From contig NZ_JAKWJU010000002.1 of the NCBI RefSeq assembly GCF_022524345.1, positions 4,254,501 to 4,318,500 on the forward strand: a DNA stretch of 64,000 bases, given 5' to 3'. Source of the stretch: Streptomyces marispadix (GTDB lineage Bacteria > Actinomycetota > Actinomycetes > Streptomycetales > Streptomycetaceae). The notes beneath the pieces were generated by a model, which was not told where the DNA came from, searched no databases, and saw nothing but the letters and a program-made list of their open reading frames with translations. Numbering within the stretch: the stretch's first letter is position 1; each line of letters begins with the position of its first letter. This document shows, piece by piece, positions 28,795 through 37,006 of this stretch. Both the position numbers and the translations under genes were made by a program.

Positions 28795-30090
28795 ATGAAC
28801 AGAGTCCTGTCCCCTGAGCCTGAGGTGGACCCGACCGGCGAAGCAGCAGTCGAAGCAGCCCTGCTGGGCGTGGTTCCCGAGCTGCCCGGAAGACTTCCCG
28901 ACGCGCTTCGCGAGGAACTGGTCGCATTCAGACGCGACCTGCACATGCATCCGGAACTGGGCAACCAGGAGTTCCGCACCACCGCAGCGATCAAGGCCCG
29001 CCTGGAGCAGGCAGGGCTGCGCCCCCGCACCCTGCCGATGGGCACCGGTCTCGTCTGCGACATACACCCCGGCCTCGCCGAGCGCTGGGACGGTGTCCGG
29101 CCGATGCTGGCGCTGCGCGCGGACATCGACGCGCTCCCCATCCCCGACACCAAGTCGGTGCCCTACCGTTCGACGGTTCCGGACCGGGCGCACGCCTGCG
29201 GACACGACGTGCACACCACCGTGGTGCTCGGCGCCGGGCTCGTTCTCGCCGATCTGGCCCGAGCGGGTCATCTCACGCGTTCCGTAAGGCTCCTCTTCCA
29301 GCCCGCGGAGGAGGTGCTGCCCGGCGGTGCCACCGACGCCATCGACGGCGGCGCGCTCGACGGCGTCGGCCGTATCGTCGCCGTCCACTGCGACCCCCGC
29401 GTCGACGCGGGACGCATCGGGCTGCGTCCCGGCCCCATCACCTCCGCTTGCGACCGCGTCGAGGTGAAGCTCAGCGGCCCCGGCGGCCACACCGCACGTC
29501 CCCATCTGACGACCGACCTGGTCACGGCCGCGGCGAAGCTCGTGACCGAGGTCCCCGCACTGCTCTCCCGCCGGGTGGACGCCCGCGCCGGAATGGCCCT
29601 CACCTGGGGGCGCATCGAATCCGGTCACGCGTGCAACGTCGTCCCGCAGCGCGCCGAACTCTCCGGCACGCTCCGCTGCCTCGACCTCACGGCATGGCGC
29701 GAGGCGCCCGACCTGGTGCACGCCGCCATCGACGAGACGGCCACGCTGCACCGGGCCAAGTCGGAGATCACATACGTCCGTGGCGTGCCGCCGGTCGTCA
29801 ACGAGGCGGAGACGACAGAGCTGTTGCGTACGGCGATGACGGCACGCCGTGGCACGCCCACCGTCGAGGACACCGAACAGAGCCTCGGCGGTGAGGACTT
29901 CTCCTGGTACCTGGAGCATGTGCCGGGCGCGATGGCCCGCCTCGGCGTCCGCAGGCCGGGCGACCGGCACGCACGCGACCTGCACCAGGGCGACTTCGAC
30001 GTGGACGAGACGGCGATCACGGTCGGGGTCGAGCTCTTCACGGCGGTGGCACTGCTGGACACGCCCGCGCCTTCGGAGCCGGGGGCCTAG
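28795..30090 (+). CDS. M20-family amidohydrolase/peptidase
   Basis: Zinc-dependent amidohydrolase of the IAA-amino acid hydrolase/hippurate hydrolase type. About 431 residues from ATG 28795: FRRDLHMHPELGNQEFRT near residue 45, LALRADIDALPIPD, the metal motif HACGHDVHTTVVLGAG, LFQPAEEVLPGGA, a dimerisation domain starting VEVKLSGPGGHTARPHL, and SLGGEDFSWYLEHVPG at the C-terminal metal site. An earlier ATG 28762 is unlikely. Immediately after the glycopolymer cluster, but nothing in the sequence links the two. The natural substrate, an N-acyl amino acid or similar, is not determinable. Confidence 0.9.
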   Translation: MNRVLSPEPEVDPTGEAAVEAALLGVVPELPGRLPDALREELVAFRRDLHMHPELGNQEFRTTAAIKARLEQAGLRPRTLPMGTGLVCDIHPGLAERWDGVRPMLALRADIDALPIPDTKSVPYRSTVPDRAHACGHDVHTTVVLGAGLVLADLARAGHLTRSVRLLFQPAEEVLPGGATDAIDGGALDGVGRIVAVHCDPRVDAGRIGLRPGPITSACDRVEVKLSGPGGHTARPHLTTDLVTAAAKLVTEVPALLSRRVDARAGMALTWGRIESGHACNVVPQRAELSGTLRCLDLTAWREAPDLVHAAIDETATLHRAKSEITYVRGVPPVVNEAETTELLRTAMTARRGTPTVEDTEQSLGGEDFSWYLEHVPGAMARLGVRRPGDRHARDLHQGDFDVDETAITVGVELFTAVALLDTPAPSEPGA

Positions 30091-30271
30091 CGCACGGGCC
30101 GAGGCCCGTCTCACGTCCGATGCCCCTGATGGGCCCGCCCGTTCGACGGCCGGGCCCATCAACCGTCTCCCGGTCTACGGCTGTTGAGCGCCCGCGCCTG
30201 TGCGCGTACCCGAACCGTCGCGCCCGTCGAGCCGTACGGACGGTTCACCGGTCGCCTCAGCGGACGGTTCA

Positions 30272-30727
30272 ATGACGTCCATGACGAAGACGCGCGAAGT
30301 CCGCGCCCTGCTGCTGGGGGCGTGGAGCCTGGCGAGCTGGGAGGCGTCCGGCACGGACACGACCGTCTTCCGTCCGCTGGGCGACGACGGCATAGGACAG
30401 CTCATCTACGACGGCAGCGGGCGGATGTCCGTCCAACTCTCCGGCGTGGGCCGCCCCTTGTTCGCCGACGAGGACTGGCTGCGTGCCCGCCCGGACGAGA
30501 TCGTGGCGGCGTGGCCGGCCTACTTCGCCTACTTCGGCACGTTCACCGTGGACACGGAGAGCGACCCGGCGACGGTGACCCATCACATCGCCTCCGGCAC
30601 CTTCCCCAACCTCGCCGGCACCGACCAGGTGCGCACCTGCCGCTTCGCCGACGGCGACCGTCGGCTGACCCTCGGCGCCGAGAGCGCGTGGGGCAGCGTG
30701 CGCATCGTCTGGGAACGCGTCCGCTGA
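30272..30727 (+). CDS. Lipocalin-like domain protein
   Basis: 151 residues from ATG 30272. The domain begins VRALLLGAWSLASWEA and continues with IGQLIYDGSGRMSVQLS, AYFAYFGTFTVD and VTHHIASGTFPNLAGT, the pattern of a lipocalin-like beta-barrel family common in Streptomyces. No signal peptide, so cytoplasmic. ATG 30272 has GGACGG upstream; ATG 30281 is also possible. Function of this family is not established. Stand-alone gene. Confidence 0.75.
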   Translation: MTSMTKTREVRALLLGAWSLASWEASGTDTTVFRPLGDDGIGQLIYDGSGRMSVQLSGVGRPLFADEDWLRARPDEIVAAWPAYFAYFGTFTVDTESDPATVTHHIASGTFPNLAGTDQVRTCRFADGDRRLTLGAESAWGSVRIVWERVR

Positions 30728-30788
30728 CGCCGGACCGGGCTGTTCGCACCGATCCGATAACGGCATTCCCCGCTCCCCTTTACGTGAA

Positions 30789-30804
30789 ATCTACGCGCGT
30801 TAAT
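30789..30804. promoter_or_regulatory. Nucleoside-regulon palindrome, bmp operon
   Basis: CTACGCGCGT at 30791-30800 within ATCTACGCGCGTTAAT matches 10 of the 12 bases of the CTACGCGCGTAG palindrome found before add, deoC and PNP. TAATGT directly downstream (30801-30806) could be the -10. The site lies about 60 nt before the bmp start. Confidence 0.55.
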
Positions 30805-30861
30805 GTGTGCCCGAAGCCAGCGCCGGAAGAGGCGCTTCCATGAGCCGAAGGGGACGTCCTC

Positions 30862-31899
30862 TTGCGTCGGGTAACCAAGCTTGCAGCCGCGGTCACCACC
30901 ACCGCGGCCCTCGCCCTGACCGCCACCGCGTGCGGTGAGAGTTCGACAGAGTCGGCCGCCAAGAAAGACAAGGGAGTCGGCCTGGCCTTCGACGTCGGCG
31001 GTCGTGACGACCACTCCTTCAACCAGGCGGCGGCGCGCGGCGTCGACAAGGCGAAGAAGGATCTGGGCGTCAAGTTCAAGGAGATGACGGCCAGCAACGA
31101 CGAGACCGAGGCCGACCGCGAGCAGCGCATAACCTCGCTCGCGGAGGCCGGGTTCAACCCGGTCATCGGCGTCGGCTTCGACTACGGCAAGTCCGTCAAC
31201 AAGGTCGCGAAGAAGTTCCCCAAGACCACCTTCGGCGTCGTCGACTCCCCGTCGGAGCAGAAGAACGTCGCCGGTCTGGTCTTCGCGGAGCACGAGGCGT
31301 CCTACCTCGCCGGTGTCGCCGCCGCGAAGAAGACCAAGACCAAGGAGGTCGGCTTCATAGGCGGCGTCAACAACGCGCTGATCCAGAAGTTCCAGGCGGG
31401 CTTCGAGCAGGGCGTGAAGGAGACCGACCCGAAGGTCAAGGTCACTTCGCAGTACCTGTACCCGACCAACACCAAGGGCTTCAACGACCCGGCCGCCGCC
31501 AAGGACAAGGCCAAGGGCATGCTCGACGCCGGCAACGACGTGATCTACTCCGCGGCCGGCCAGTCCGGTGTCGGCTCGATCGAGGAGATCAGCAAGAAGA
31601 AGGGCACCTGGGCGATCGGGGTCGACTCCGACCAGTACACCCAGCCCGGTCTCGCCAAGTACAAGGACGCGATCCTCACCTCCGCCGTCAAGAACGTGGA
31701 CGTGGCCGTCTACGACCTGATCAAGAGCGTGGAGGACAAGAAGCCGATGAAGGGCACCACGTCCTTCGACCTCAAGGAGGACGGCGTCTCGCTCGCGACC
31801 TCCGGCGGCTTCATCGACGACATCCAGAAGGACATCGACAAGGCCAAGAAGGAGATCGTCGACGGCAAGATCAAGGTCAAGGACACCCCCGGCAAGTGA
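30862..31899 (+). CDS. BMP-family nucleoside-binding lipoprotein of ABC importer
   Basis: Extracytoplasmic solute-binding protein, 345 residues, start TTG with AAGGGGACG upstream. Lipoprotein signal TLATAC-type: ALALTATACGES, Cys about residue 22. The periplasmic-binding fold includes VGLAFDVGGRDDHSFNQAA, ERITSLAE-like helix QRITSLAEAGFNPVIGVGF, GVVDSPSEQKNVAGLVFAEH and GFIGGVNNALIQKFQAGFE, typical of PnrA/BMP nucleoside receptors. First gene of the uptake operon and separated from the ATPase by a strong hairpin, which should allow excess receptor production. Preceded by the shared palindrome. Confidence 0.93.
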   Translation: MRRVTKLAAAVTTTAALALTATACGESSTESAAKKDKGVGLAFDVGGRDDHSFNQAAARGVDKAKKDLGVKFKEMTASNDETEADREQRITSLAEAGFNPVIGVGFDYGKSVNKVAKKFPKTTFGVVDSPSEQKNVAGLVFAEHEASYLAGVAAAKKTKTKEVGFIGGVNNALIQKFQAGFEQGVKETDPKVKVTSQYLYPTNTKGFNDPAAAKDKAKGMLDAGNDVIYSAAGQSGVGSIEEISKKKGTWAIGVDSDQYTQPGLAKYKDAILTSAVKNVDVAVYDLIKSVEDKKPMKGTTSFDLKEDGVSLATSGGFIDDIQKDIDKAKKEIVDGKIKVKDTPGK

Positions 31900-32298
31900 G
31901 CGCTCCCGCCGGCCGGGACTTCGAGTTCCGGCCGGCGGCGGCGGTTCCGTCCGCGGGGCGGGCGGTGCACCGGAGTCCGGGCTCGGGCGTATCCACAGGC
32001 GGCCACCTGCGGATACGCCCGTGAACGTCCCGTACGGCCCTCGGGCGGCACTCGTGTACGGAGTCCAGGGGCGGCGTCCAATGGGCGCGGCGCCCACGAA
32101 CGGCGTCCACGGGCACCGAGTTCACGGGTACGGCACGGGCACCGGGCGAGGCCACCGGGCCCGCGTTCATGGGCGGTCCGGAGCGGCACCGGCCTGAGTG
32201 CGGCAGCGTCCGTACGGCCGGGGCGCGCACGGAGCGACGGGGGCTTCCAAAAGAGCCCAACCCCCCCACCGAGCAGCGGCGTTTCAGGAGAGTGCGTC
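31900..32298. other. Gap between bmp and ABC ATPase gene
   Basis: About 400 bp. It holds the hairpin at 31906-31938 and then GC-rich sequence with repeated CACGGGCACCGGG/TTCACGGG-like words (about 32100-32170). There is no convincing ORF. The ATPase ribosome site AGGAG is at 32286-32290. Confidence 0.6.
31906..31938 (+). terminator. Strong hairpin after bmp (terminator/attenuator)
   Basis: Arms 31906-31918 and 31926-31938 pair over 13 bp (one G-T) around the 7-nt loop CTTCGAG, starting 7 nt after the stop codon. It is likely a partial terminator or RNA stabiliser giving higher receptor than transporter expression. Confidence 0.7.
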
Positions 32299-33963
32299 AT
32301 TACAACGTCCAGCAGCAGCCCCCCGGCCGCGGCCGGTGCGGCGGACCCGGAGAGCGGAGCGGCCTCCCGGCCGGCCGTCGAACTGCGCGGCATCACCAAG
32401 CGGTTTCCGGGCGTCGTCGCCAACCACGACATCGACTTCGCCGTCGGCCGTGGCACCGTGCACGCCCTCGTCGGTGAGAACGGCGCGGGCAAGTCGACCC
32501 TGATGAAGATCCTCTACGGCATGCAGAAGCCGGACGAGGGCACCATCACCGTCGACGGCGAGAAGGTCTCCTTCACCACGCCCGCCGACGCCATCGCCCG
32601 CGGAATCGGCATGGTGCACCAGCACTTCATGCTCGCCGACAACCTCACCGTTCTCGAGAACACCGTGCTGGGCGCCGAGGGGCTGTACGGCATCGGCACC
32701 CGCGCCCGTAAGAGGATCAAGGAGCTGTCGGACGCGTACCGGCTGGGCATACGTCCCGACGTGCTCGTCGAGGACCTGGGCGTCGCCGACCGGCAGCGCG
32801 TGGAGATCCTCAAGGTCCTCTACCGGGGCGCCCGTACGCTGATCCTCGACGAGCCGACGGCGGTGCTCGTACCGCAGGAGGTCGACGCGCTCTTCGAGAA
32901 CCTCCGGGAGCTGAAGGCCGAGGGCCTCACGGTGCTGTTCATCTCGCACAAGCTGGGCGAGGTGCTCTCCGTCGCCGACGACATCACCGTCGTACGGCGG
33001 GGCACGACCGTCGCCTCGGTGAAGCCGGGGGAGACCACGCCGAAGCAGCTCGCCGAGCTGATGGTCGGCAGCGAACTGCCCTCTCCCGAGACCCGCGAGT
33101 CGACGGTGACGACCACGCCGATGCTGACCGTCGACGGGCTGCGGCTGTCCGCGACGGACGGCGACGGGCAGGCGCGATCGGTGCTCGACGGCATCGGGTT
33201 CACCATCCACAAGGGCGAAGTCCTCGGCGTCGCTGGCGTGGAGGGAAACGGGCAGGCCGAACTCGTCGAGGCCGTCATGGGGATGCGCGAGCCCGACGAG
33301 GGCACCGTCACCCTCGACGGCGAGGACGTCACCGCACGCTCCACACGTGAGCGCCGCGAGGGCGGCATCGGCTACATCCCCGAGGACCGCCACCGGCACG
33401 GGCTGCTGCTGGAGGGCACCCTCTGGGAGAACCGCATGCTCGGTCACGTCACCGAACGGCCCAACAGCAAGGGCAAGTTGCTGGACATCGCGGGCGCACG
33501 CACGGACACCAAGCGCATCGTCGCCGACTACGACGTCCGTACGCCCGGCATCGAGGTCACCGCGGCCTCGCTCTCCGGCGGCAACCAGCAGAAGCTGATC
33601 GTCGGCCGCGAGATGAGCCACCATCCCAAGCTGCTGATCGCCTCACACCCCACGCGTGGCGTGGACGTGGGCGCACAGGCGCAGATCTGGGACCAGATCC
33701 GGGAGGCGCGTCGCGAGGGCCTGGCCGTGCTGCTGATCTCCGCCGACCTCGACGAGCTGATCGGGCTGTCCGACACGCTGCGCGTGATGTACCGCGGGCG
33801 GCTCGTCGCGGACGCCGATCCGGCCACGGTCACCCCTGAGGAGCTGGGTTCCGCGATGACGGGCGCCGCACGCGGCCATCTCGAACACACCGAGGACGGC
33901 GACGTTCAGGACTCGGTGCGCGACGCCGTTCCGGGACAGCGGGAAGGAGGCGATGAGCGGTGA
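32299..33963 (+). CDS. Nucleoside ABC importer, dual ATP-binding protein (ATT start)
   Basis: Sugar/nucleoside-type ATPase with two ABC domains. Domain 1: VELRGITKRFPGVVANHDID, Walker A GENGAGKST, QPD-like QHFMLADNLTVLENTVLG, Walker B LILDEPTAVL. Domain 2: GVEGNGQAEL, signature SLSGGNQQKLIVGREM, and the degenerate SHPTRGVDVG in place of a normal Walker B. The frame has no ATG/GTG/TTG before the first strand. ATT at 32299 lies 8 nt after AGGAG and gives ITTSSS, so it is taken as the start; the first canonical codon, GTG 32458, would delete the A-loop strand. Stop overlaps the permease GTG (GTGA). Confidence 0.9.
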   Translation: MTTSSSSPPAAAGAADPESGAASRPAVELRGITKRFPGVVANHDIDFAVGRGTVHALVGENGAGKSTLMKILYGMQKPDEGTITVDGEKVSFTTPADAIARGIGMVHQHFMLADNLTVLENTVLGAEGLYGIGTRARKRIKELSDAYRLGIRPDVLVEDLGVADRQRVEILKVLYRGARTLILDEPTAVLVPQEVDALFENLRELKAEGLTVLFISHKLGEVLSVADDITVVRRGTTVASVKPGETTPKQLAELMVGSELPSPETRESTVTTTPMLTVDGLRLSATDGDGQARSVLDGIGFTIHKGEVLGVAGVEGNGQAELVEAVMGMREPDEGTVTLDGEDVTARSTRERREGGIGYIPEDRHRHGLLLEGTLWENRMLGHVTERPNSKGKLLDIAGARTDTKRIVADYDVRTPGIEVTAASLSGGNQQKLIVGREMSHHPKLLIASHPTRGVDVGAQAQIWDQIREARREGLAVLLISADLDELIGLSDTLRVMYRGRLVADADPATVTPEELGSAMTGAARGHLEHTEDGDVQDSVRDAVPGQREGGDER

Positions 33964-35069
33964 AGAAGTTCGACAAGGACCGGCTGCTTCTGGCGCTCGG
34001 CGCGCCCCTGCTGGCGATCGTCGCCGCGCTCGTGATCACGTCGGGCGTCATCATGACGACCGGCAAGGACCCGTTCCACGCGTTCTACGTGATGCTCGAC
34101 TTCGGCTCGAAGAGCGACAGCCAGGTCTGGATCATCAACAAGGCCATTCCGTACTACCTTTCGGCGGTCGCCGTCGCCATCGGCTTCCGCATGAACCTCT
34201 TCAACATCGGGGTCGACGGCCAGTACCGCATCGGGGCCTTCTTCGCCGCGGTCGTCGGCGGCTCGCTGACGCTGCCCGGCATCATCCAGATCCCGCTCGT
34301 CATCGCCGTGGCGATGGTGGTCGGCGGAGTCTGGTCCAGCATCGCGGGGCTGTTGAAGATCACGCGGGGCATCCACGAGGTCGTCACCACGATCATGCTG
34401 AACTTCATCGCGGCCTCCACCATCGGCTTCTTCCTCCAGGACGGCAGGCTCGCGGAGAAGGACGGCAACCTCTTCCACACCCCCGACCTCCCGTCCTCCA
34501 GCCACTTCTTCACCATTCCGACCGACCCGGACCCGATCTACGGGACGATCGTCATCGGCGTACTCGTGGGCGCCGCCTACTGGTTCGTCCTCGGCCGCAC
34601 CCGCTTCGGCTTCGACCTGCGGGCCGTGGGCCGCTCGGAGTCGGCGGCGTCCGCCAGCGGCGTCAGCGTGAAGCGGATGGTCGTCACGTCGATGGTGCTC
34701 TCGGGCGTCGTCGCCGGCCTGGTCGGCATGCCCACGCTGCTCAACGCCTCGTACAACTACGGCACCGACTTCCCCGCGGGCATCGGCTTCACCGGCATCG
34801 CCATCGCGCTGCTCGGACGCAACCACCCGGTGGGCATGGCGCTCGGCGCCCTGCTGTGGGGCTTCCTCGAACGCACGGGCACACAGCTGGAGTTCGAGGA
34901 GTACGCCCAGGAGATCGTCGGCGTGATGCAGGGCGTCATCGTCCTGTGCGTCGTCATCGCATACGAGGTCGTACGACGCTACGGGCTCCGCATGCAGCAG
35001 CGTCAGGTCGGCGAGGAGCTGGCCGCCCAGGCCCGTAAGAGCGAGAAGAAGGCGGAGGTGTCCGCGTGA
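33960..35069 (+). CDS. Nucleoside ABC importer permease 1
   Basis: BPD_transp_2-family membrane subunit, 369 residues, about 9-10 hydrophobic helices. Typical segments: AIPYYLSAVAVAIGFRMNLF, NIGVDGQYRIGAFFAAVVGG, GIHEVVTTIMLNFIAASTIG and FTGIAIALLGRNHPVGMALG. Pairs with the following permease to form the heterodimeric channel of the BMP importer. GTG start overlaps the ATPase stop by 4 bp, and its own stop overlaps the next GTG by 4 bp, so the three are translationally coupled. Confidence 0.94.
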   Translation: MKKFDKDRLLLALGAPLLAIVAALVITSGVIMTTGKDPFHAFYVMLDFGSKSDSQVWIINKAIPYYLSAVAVAIGFRMNLFNIGVDGQYRIGAFFAAVVGGSLTLPGIIQIPLVIAVAMVVGGVWSSIAGLLKITRGIHEVVTTIMLNFIAASTIGFFLQDGRLAEKDGNLFHTPDLPSSSHFFTIPTDPDPIYGTIVIGVLVGAAYWFVLGRTRFGFDLRAVGRSESAASASGVSVKRMVVTSMVLSGVVAGLVGMPTLLNASYNYGTDFPAGIGFTGIAIALLGRNHPVGMALGALLWGFLERTGTQLEFEEYAQEIVGVMQGVIVLCVVIAYEVVRRYGLRMQQRQVGEELAAQARKSEKKAEVSA

Positions 35070-36442
35070 GCACGAACATCACTGCCAAGGCCGACGGCGA
35101 AGGGACCGGACCCGGAGCCGGGGCCCGGGGCGCCGCGGGCGCGAACGGCAAGGGCGACGGCCGCAGTGCCGGGAACGGCAACGGCACCGCTGCCGGCCGT
35201 AAGCCGGGCGACGCCAAGCGCAAGCTCTCCTATCCGGTGGTGCTGCTGATCATCGCCGGTGGGCTGGTGGCGCTGTCGCTGCTGCGCATCGTCACGGGCG
35301 CCGACGAAGTCACCTCCAGCGGCCAGTATTCGAGCGCGCTGGCGGCGGCCGTGCCCATCGGCCTCGCGGGGCTCGGCGGGCTGTGGTCGGAACGAGCCGG
35401 CGTCATCAACATCGGCCTCGAAGGCATGATGATGCTCGGCACCTTCGCCGCGGGCTGGATGGGCTGGCAGCACGGCCCGTTGGTCGCGGCGCTCGCGGGC
35501 ATCGTCGGCGGAGCGCTCGGCGGCCTGATACACGCCATCGCGACCGTCACCTTCGGCGTGGACCACATCGTCTCCGGTGTCGCGGTGAACATCCTGGCGC
35601 TGGGCGTAGTGCAGTTCCTCGCGAAGCTCTGGTTCGGAGCGGAGGGCAGCGCCGCCGCGGAGGCGGGCGGCAACGACAAGCAGTCGCCGCCGATGGAGGA
35701 CATGCCGGTCTTCACCGTGCCGGGTCTGGCGGACGGACTTCAGGCGGTGGAGAAGCACCACTGGTTCCTCGTCTCCGACCTGGCAGGCATCCTCGGCGCC
35801 TTCGTCAGCAACGTGTCGTGGCTGACGGTGCTGGCCGTGGCGCTCTTCGCGGGCAGCTTCTTCGCGCTGTGGAGGTCGTCGTTCGGGCTGCGGCTGCGCT
35901 CCTGCGGCGAGAGCCCCGTAGCCGCCGAGACCCTCGGGGTCAACGTACTGAAGTACAAGTACGCGGCGGTCACGGTCTCCGGTGCGCTGGCCGGACTCGG
36001 CGGGGCCTTCCTCGCGATCGGCGTGCACATCTACCAGGACCAGCAGACGGGCGGACGCGGCTACATCGGCCTCGCCACCATGATCTTCGGCAACTGGCGT
36101 CCGGGAGGCGTCGCCATGGGCGCGGGCCTCTTCGGCTTCATGGACGCGCTCCAACTGCGCGCCGGAGGGCCGACGGTGCACGCCCTGCTGCTGCTCGTCG
36201 CCGTGCTGCTGGCGGCGCTCGCGCTGTGGAAGCTGCGCAAGGGCGGCATCGTGCAGGCGGCGCTCAGCGGCGTGATCGCCGTGGGCCTGCTGGTGTGGTA
36301 TCTGATGACGGACACCGTCCCCCTGGAGTTCGTCGAGATGAGCCCGTACATCACCACCCTGCTGGTGCTCTCGCTCGCCGCGCAGCGGCTGCGACCGCCC
36401 AAGGCCATCGGCAAGTCCTACCGCCGGGGGCAAGGCACATGA
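35066..36442 (+). CDS. Nucleoside ABC importer permease 2
   Basis: Second BPD_transp_2 permease, 458 residues. A Gly/Ala/Asn-rich disordered N-terminal tail of about 50 residues precedes KLSYPVVLLIIAGGLVALSL. Channel signature segments include LWSERAGVINIGLEGMMMLG, VDHIVSGVAVNILALG and GRGYIGLATMIFGNWRPGG. A hydrophilic loop (about residues 190-225) is longer than in short homologues. Starts by GTGA overlap with permease 1 and ends in an overlap with cdd (ATGA), tying uptake to cytidine deamination. Confidence 0.94.
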   Translation: MSTNITAKADGEGTGPGAGARGAAGANGKGDGRSAGNGNGTAAGRKPGDAKRKLSYPVVLLIIAGGLVALSLLRIVTGADEVTSSGQYSSALAAAVPIGLAGLGGLWSERAGVINIGLEGMMMLGTFAAGWMGWQHGPLVAALAGIVGGALGGLIHAIATVTFGVDHIVSGVAVNILALGVVQFLAKLWFGAEGSAAAEAGGNDKQSPPMEDMPVFTVPGLADGLQAVEKHHWFLVSDLAGILGAFVSNVSWLTVLAVALFAGSFFALWRSSFGLRLRSCGESPVAAETLGVNVLKYKYAAVTVSGALAGLGGAFLAIGVHIYQDQQTGGRGYIGLATMIFGNWRPGGVAMGAGLFGFMDALQLRAGGPTVHALLLLVAVLLAALALWKLRKGGIVQAALSGVIAVGLLVWYLMTDTVPLEFVEMSPYITTLLVLSLAAQRLRPPKAIGKSYRRGQGT

Positions 36443-36852
36443 CGACTGCCCCGGTCGGCTCCGCGGATGTCGACTGGGCGTCGCTTCGGGCCGTGGCCCG
36501 GGACGCGATGTCCCGGGCCTACGTCCCCTACTCCGGATTCCCGGTCGGCGCGGCGGCGCTGGTCGACGACGGGCGCACGGTCCACGGCTGCAACGTGGAG
36601 AACGCCGCGTTCGGCGTGACGCTGTGCGCCGAGTGCGGCCTGGTCTCGTCGCTGATCGCATCGGGTGGCGGCAGGCTCACCGCGTTCACCTGCGTCGACC
36701 GGCACGGCGATGTGCTGATGCCGTGCGGACGCTGCCGTCAACTGCTGTGGGAACACGGCGGCCCCAAGCTGCTGATGGAGACCGCGAGCGGCGTCCGTAC
36801 GCTGAACGACCTGCTGCCGGACGCCTTCGGCCAGGCCGATCTGCAACGCTGA
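36439..36852 (+). CDS. cdd: Cytidine deaminase
   Basis: Converts cytidine and deoxycytidine to uridine and deoxyuridine. 137 residues, normal for the homotetrameric class. The zinc site is intact: VHGCNVENAAFGVTLCAECG (Cys and catalytic Glu) and MPCGRCRQLLWE (PCxxC). AYVPYSGFPVGAAALVDDGR is the substrate-binding opening. ATG overlaps the permease stop, so it is co-translated with the importer; deoA follows after 154 bp. Confidence 0.96.
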   Translation: MTTAPVGSADVDWASLRAVARDAMSRAYVPYSGFPVGAAALVDDGRTVHGCNVENAAFGVTLCAECGLVSSLIASGGGRLTAFTCVDRHGDVLMPCGRCRQLLWEHGGPKLLMETASGVRTLNDLLPDAFGQADLQR

Positions 36853-37006
36853 GACTGCCGCACCGGGCACCGCACCGGGCAGCACCGCGCCGTGCCGCAA
36901 GAGCCCGGCGCATCACGCTCGTGGGCACCACCGTCCGCGCATCCGACCCCGCCCTACGGCCTGTCCTTACCCGCAGGGCGCTTCGCATGAAGGAGACTTC
37001 CGCTCT

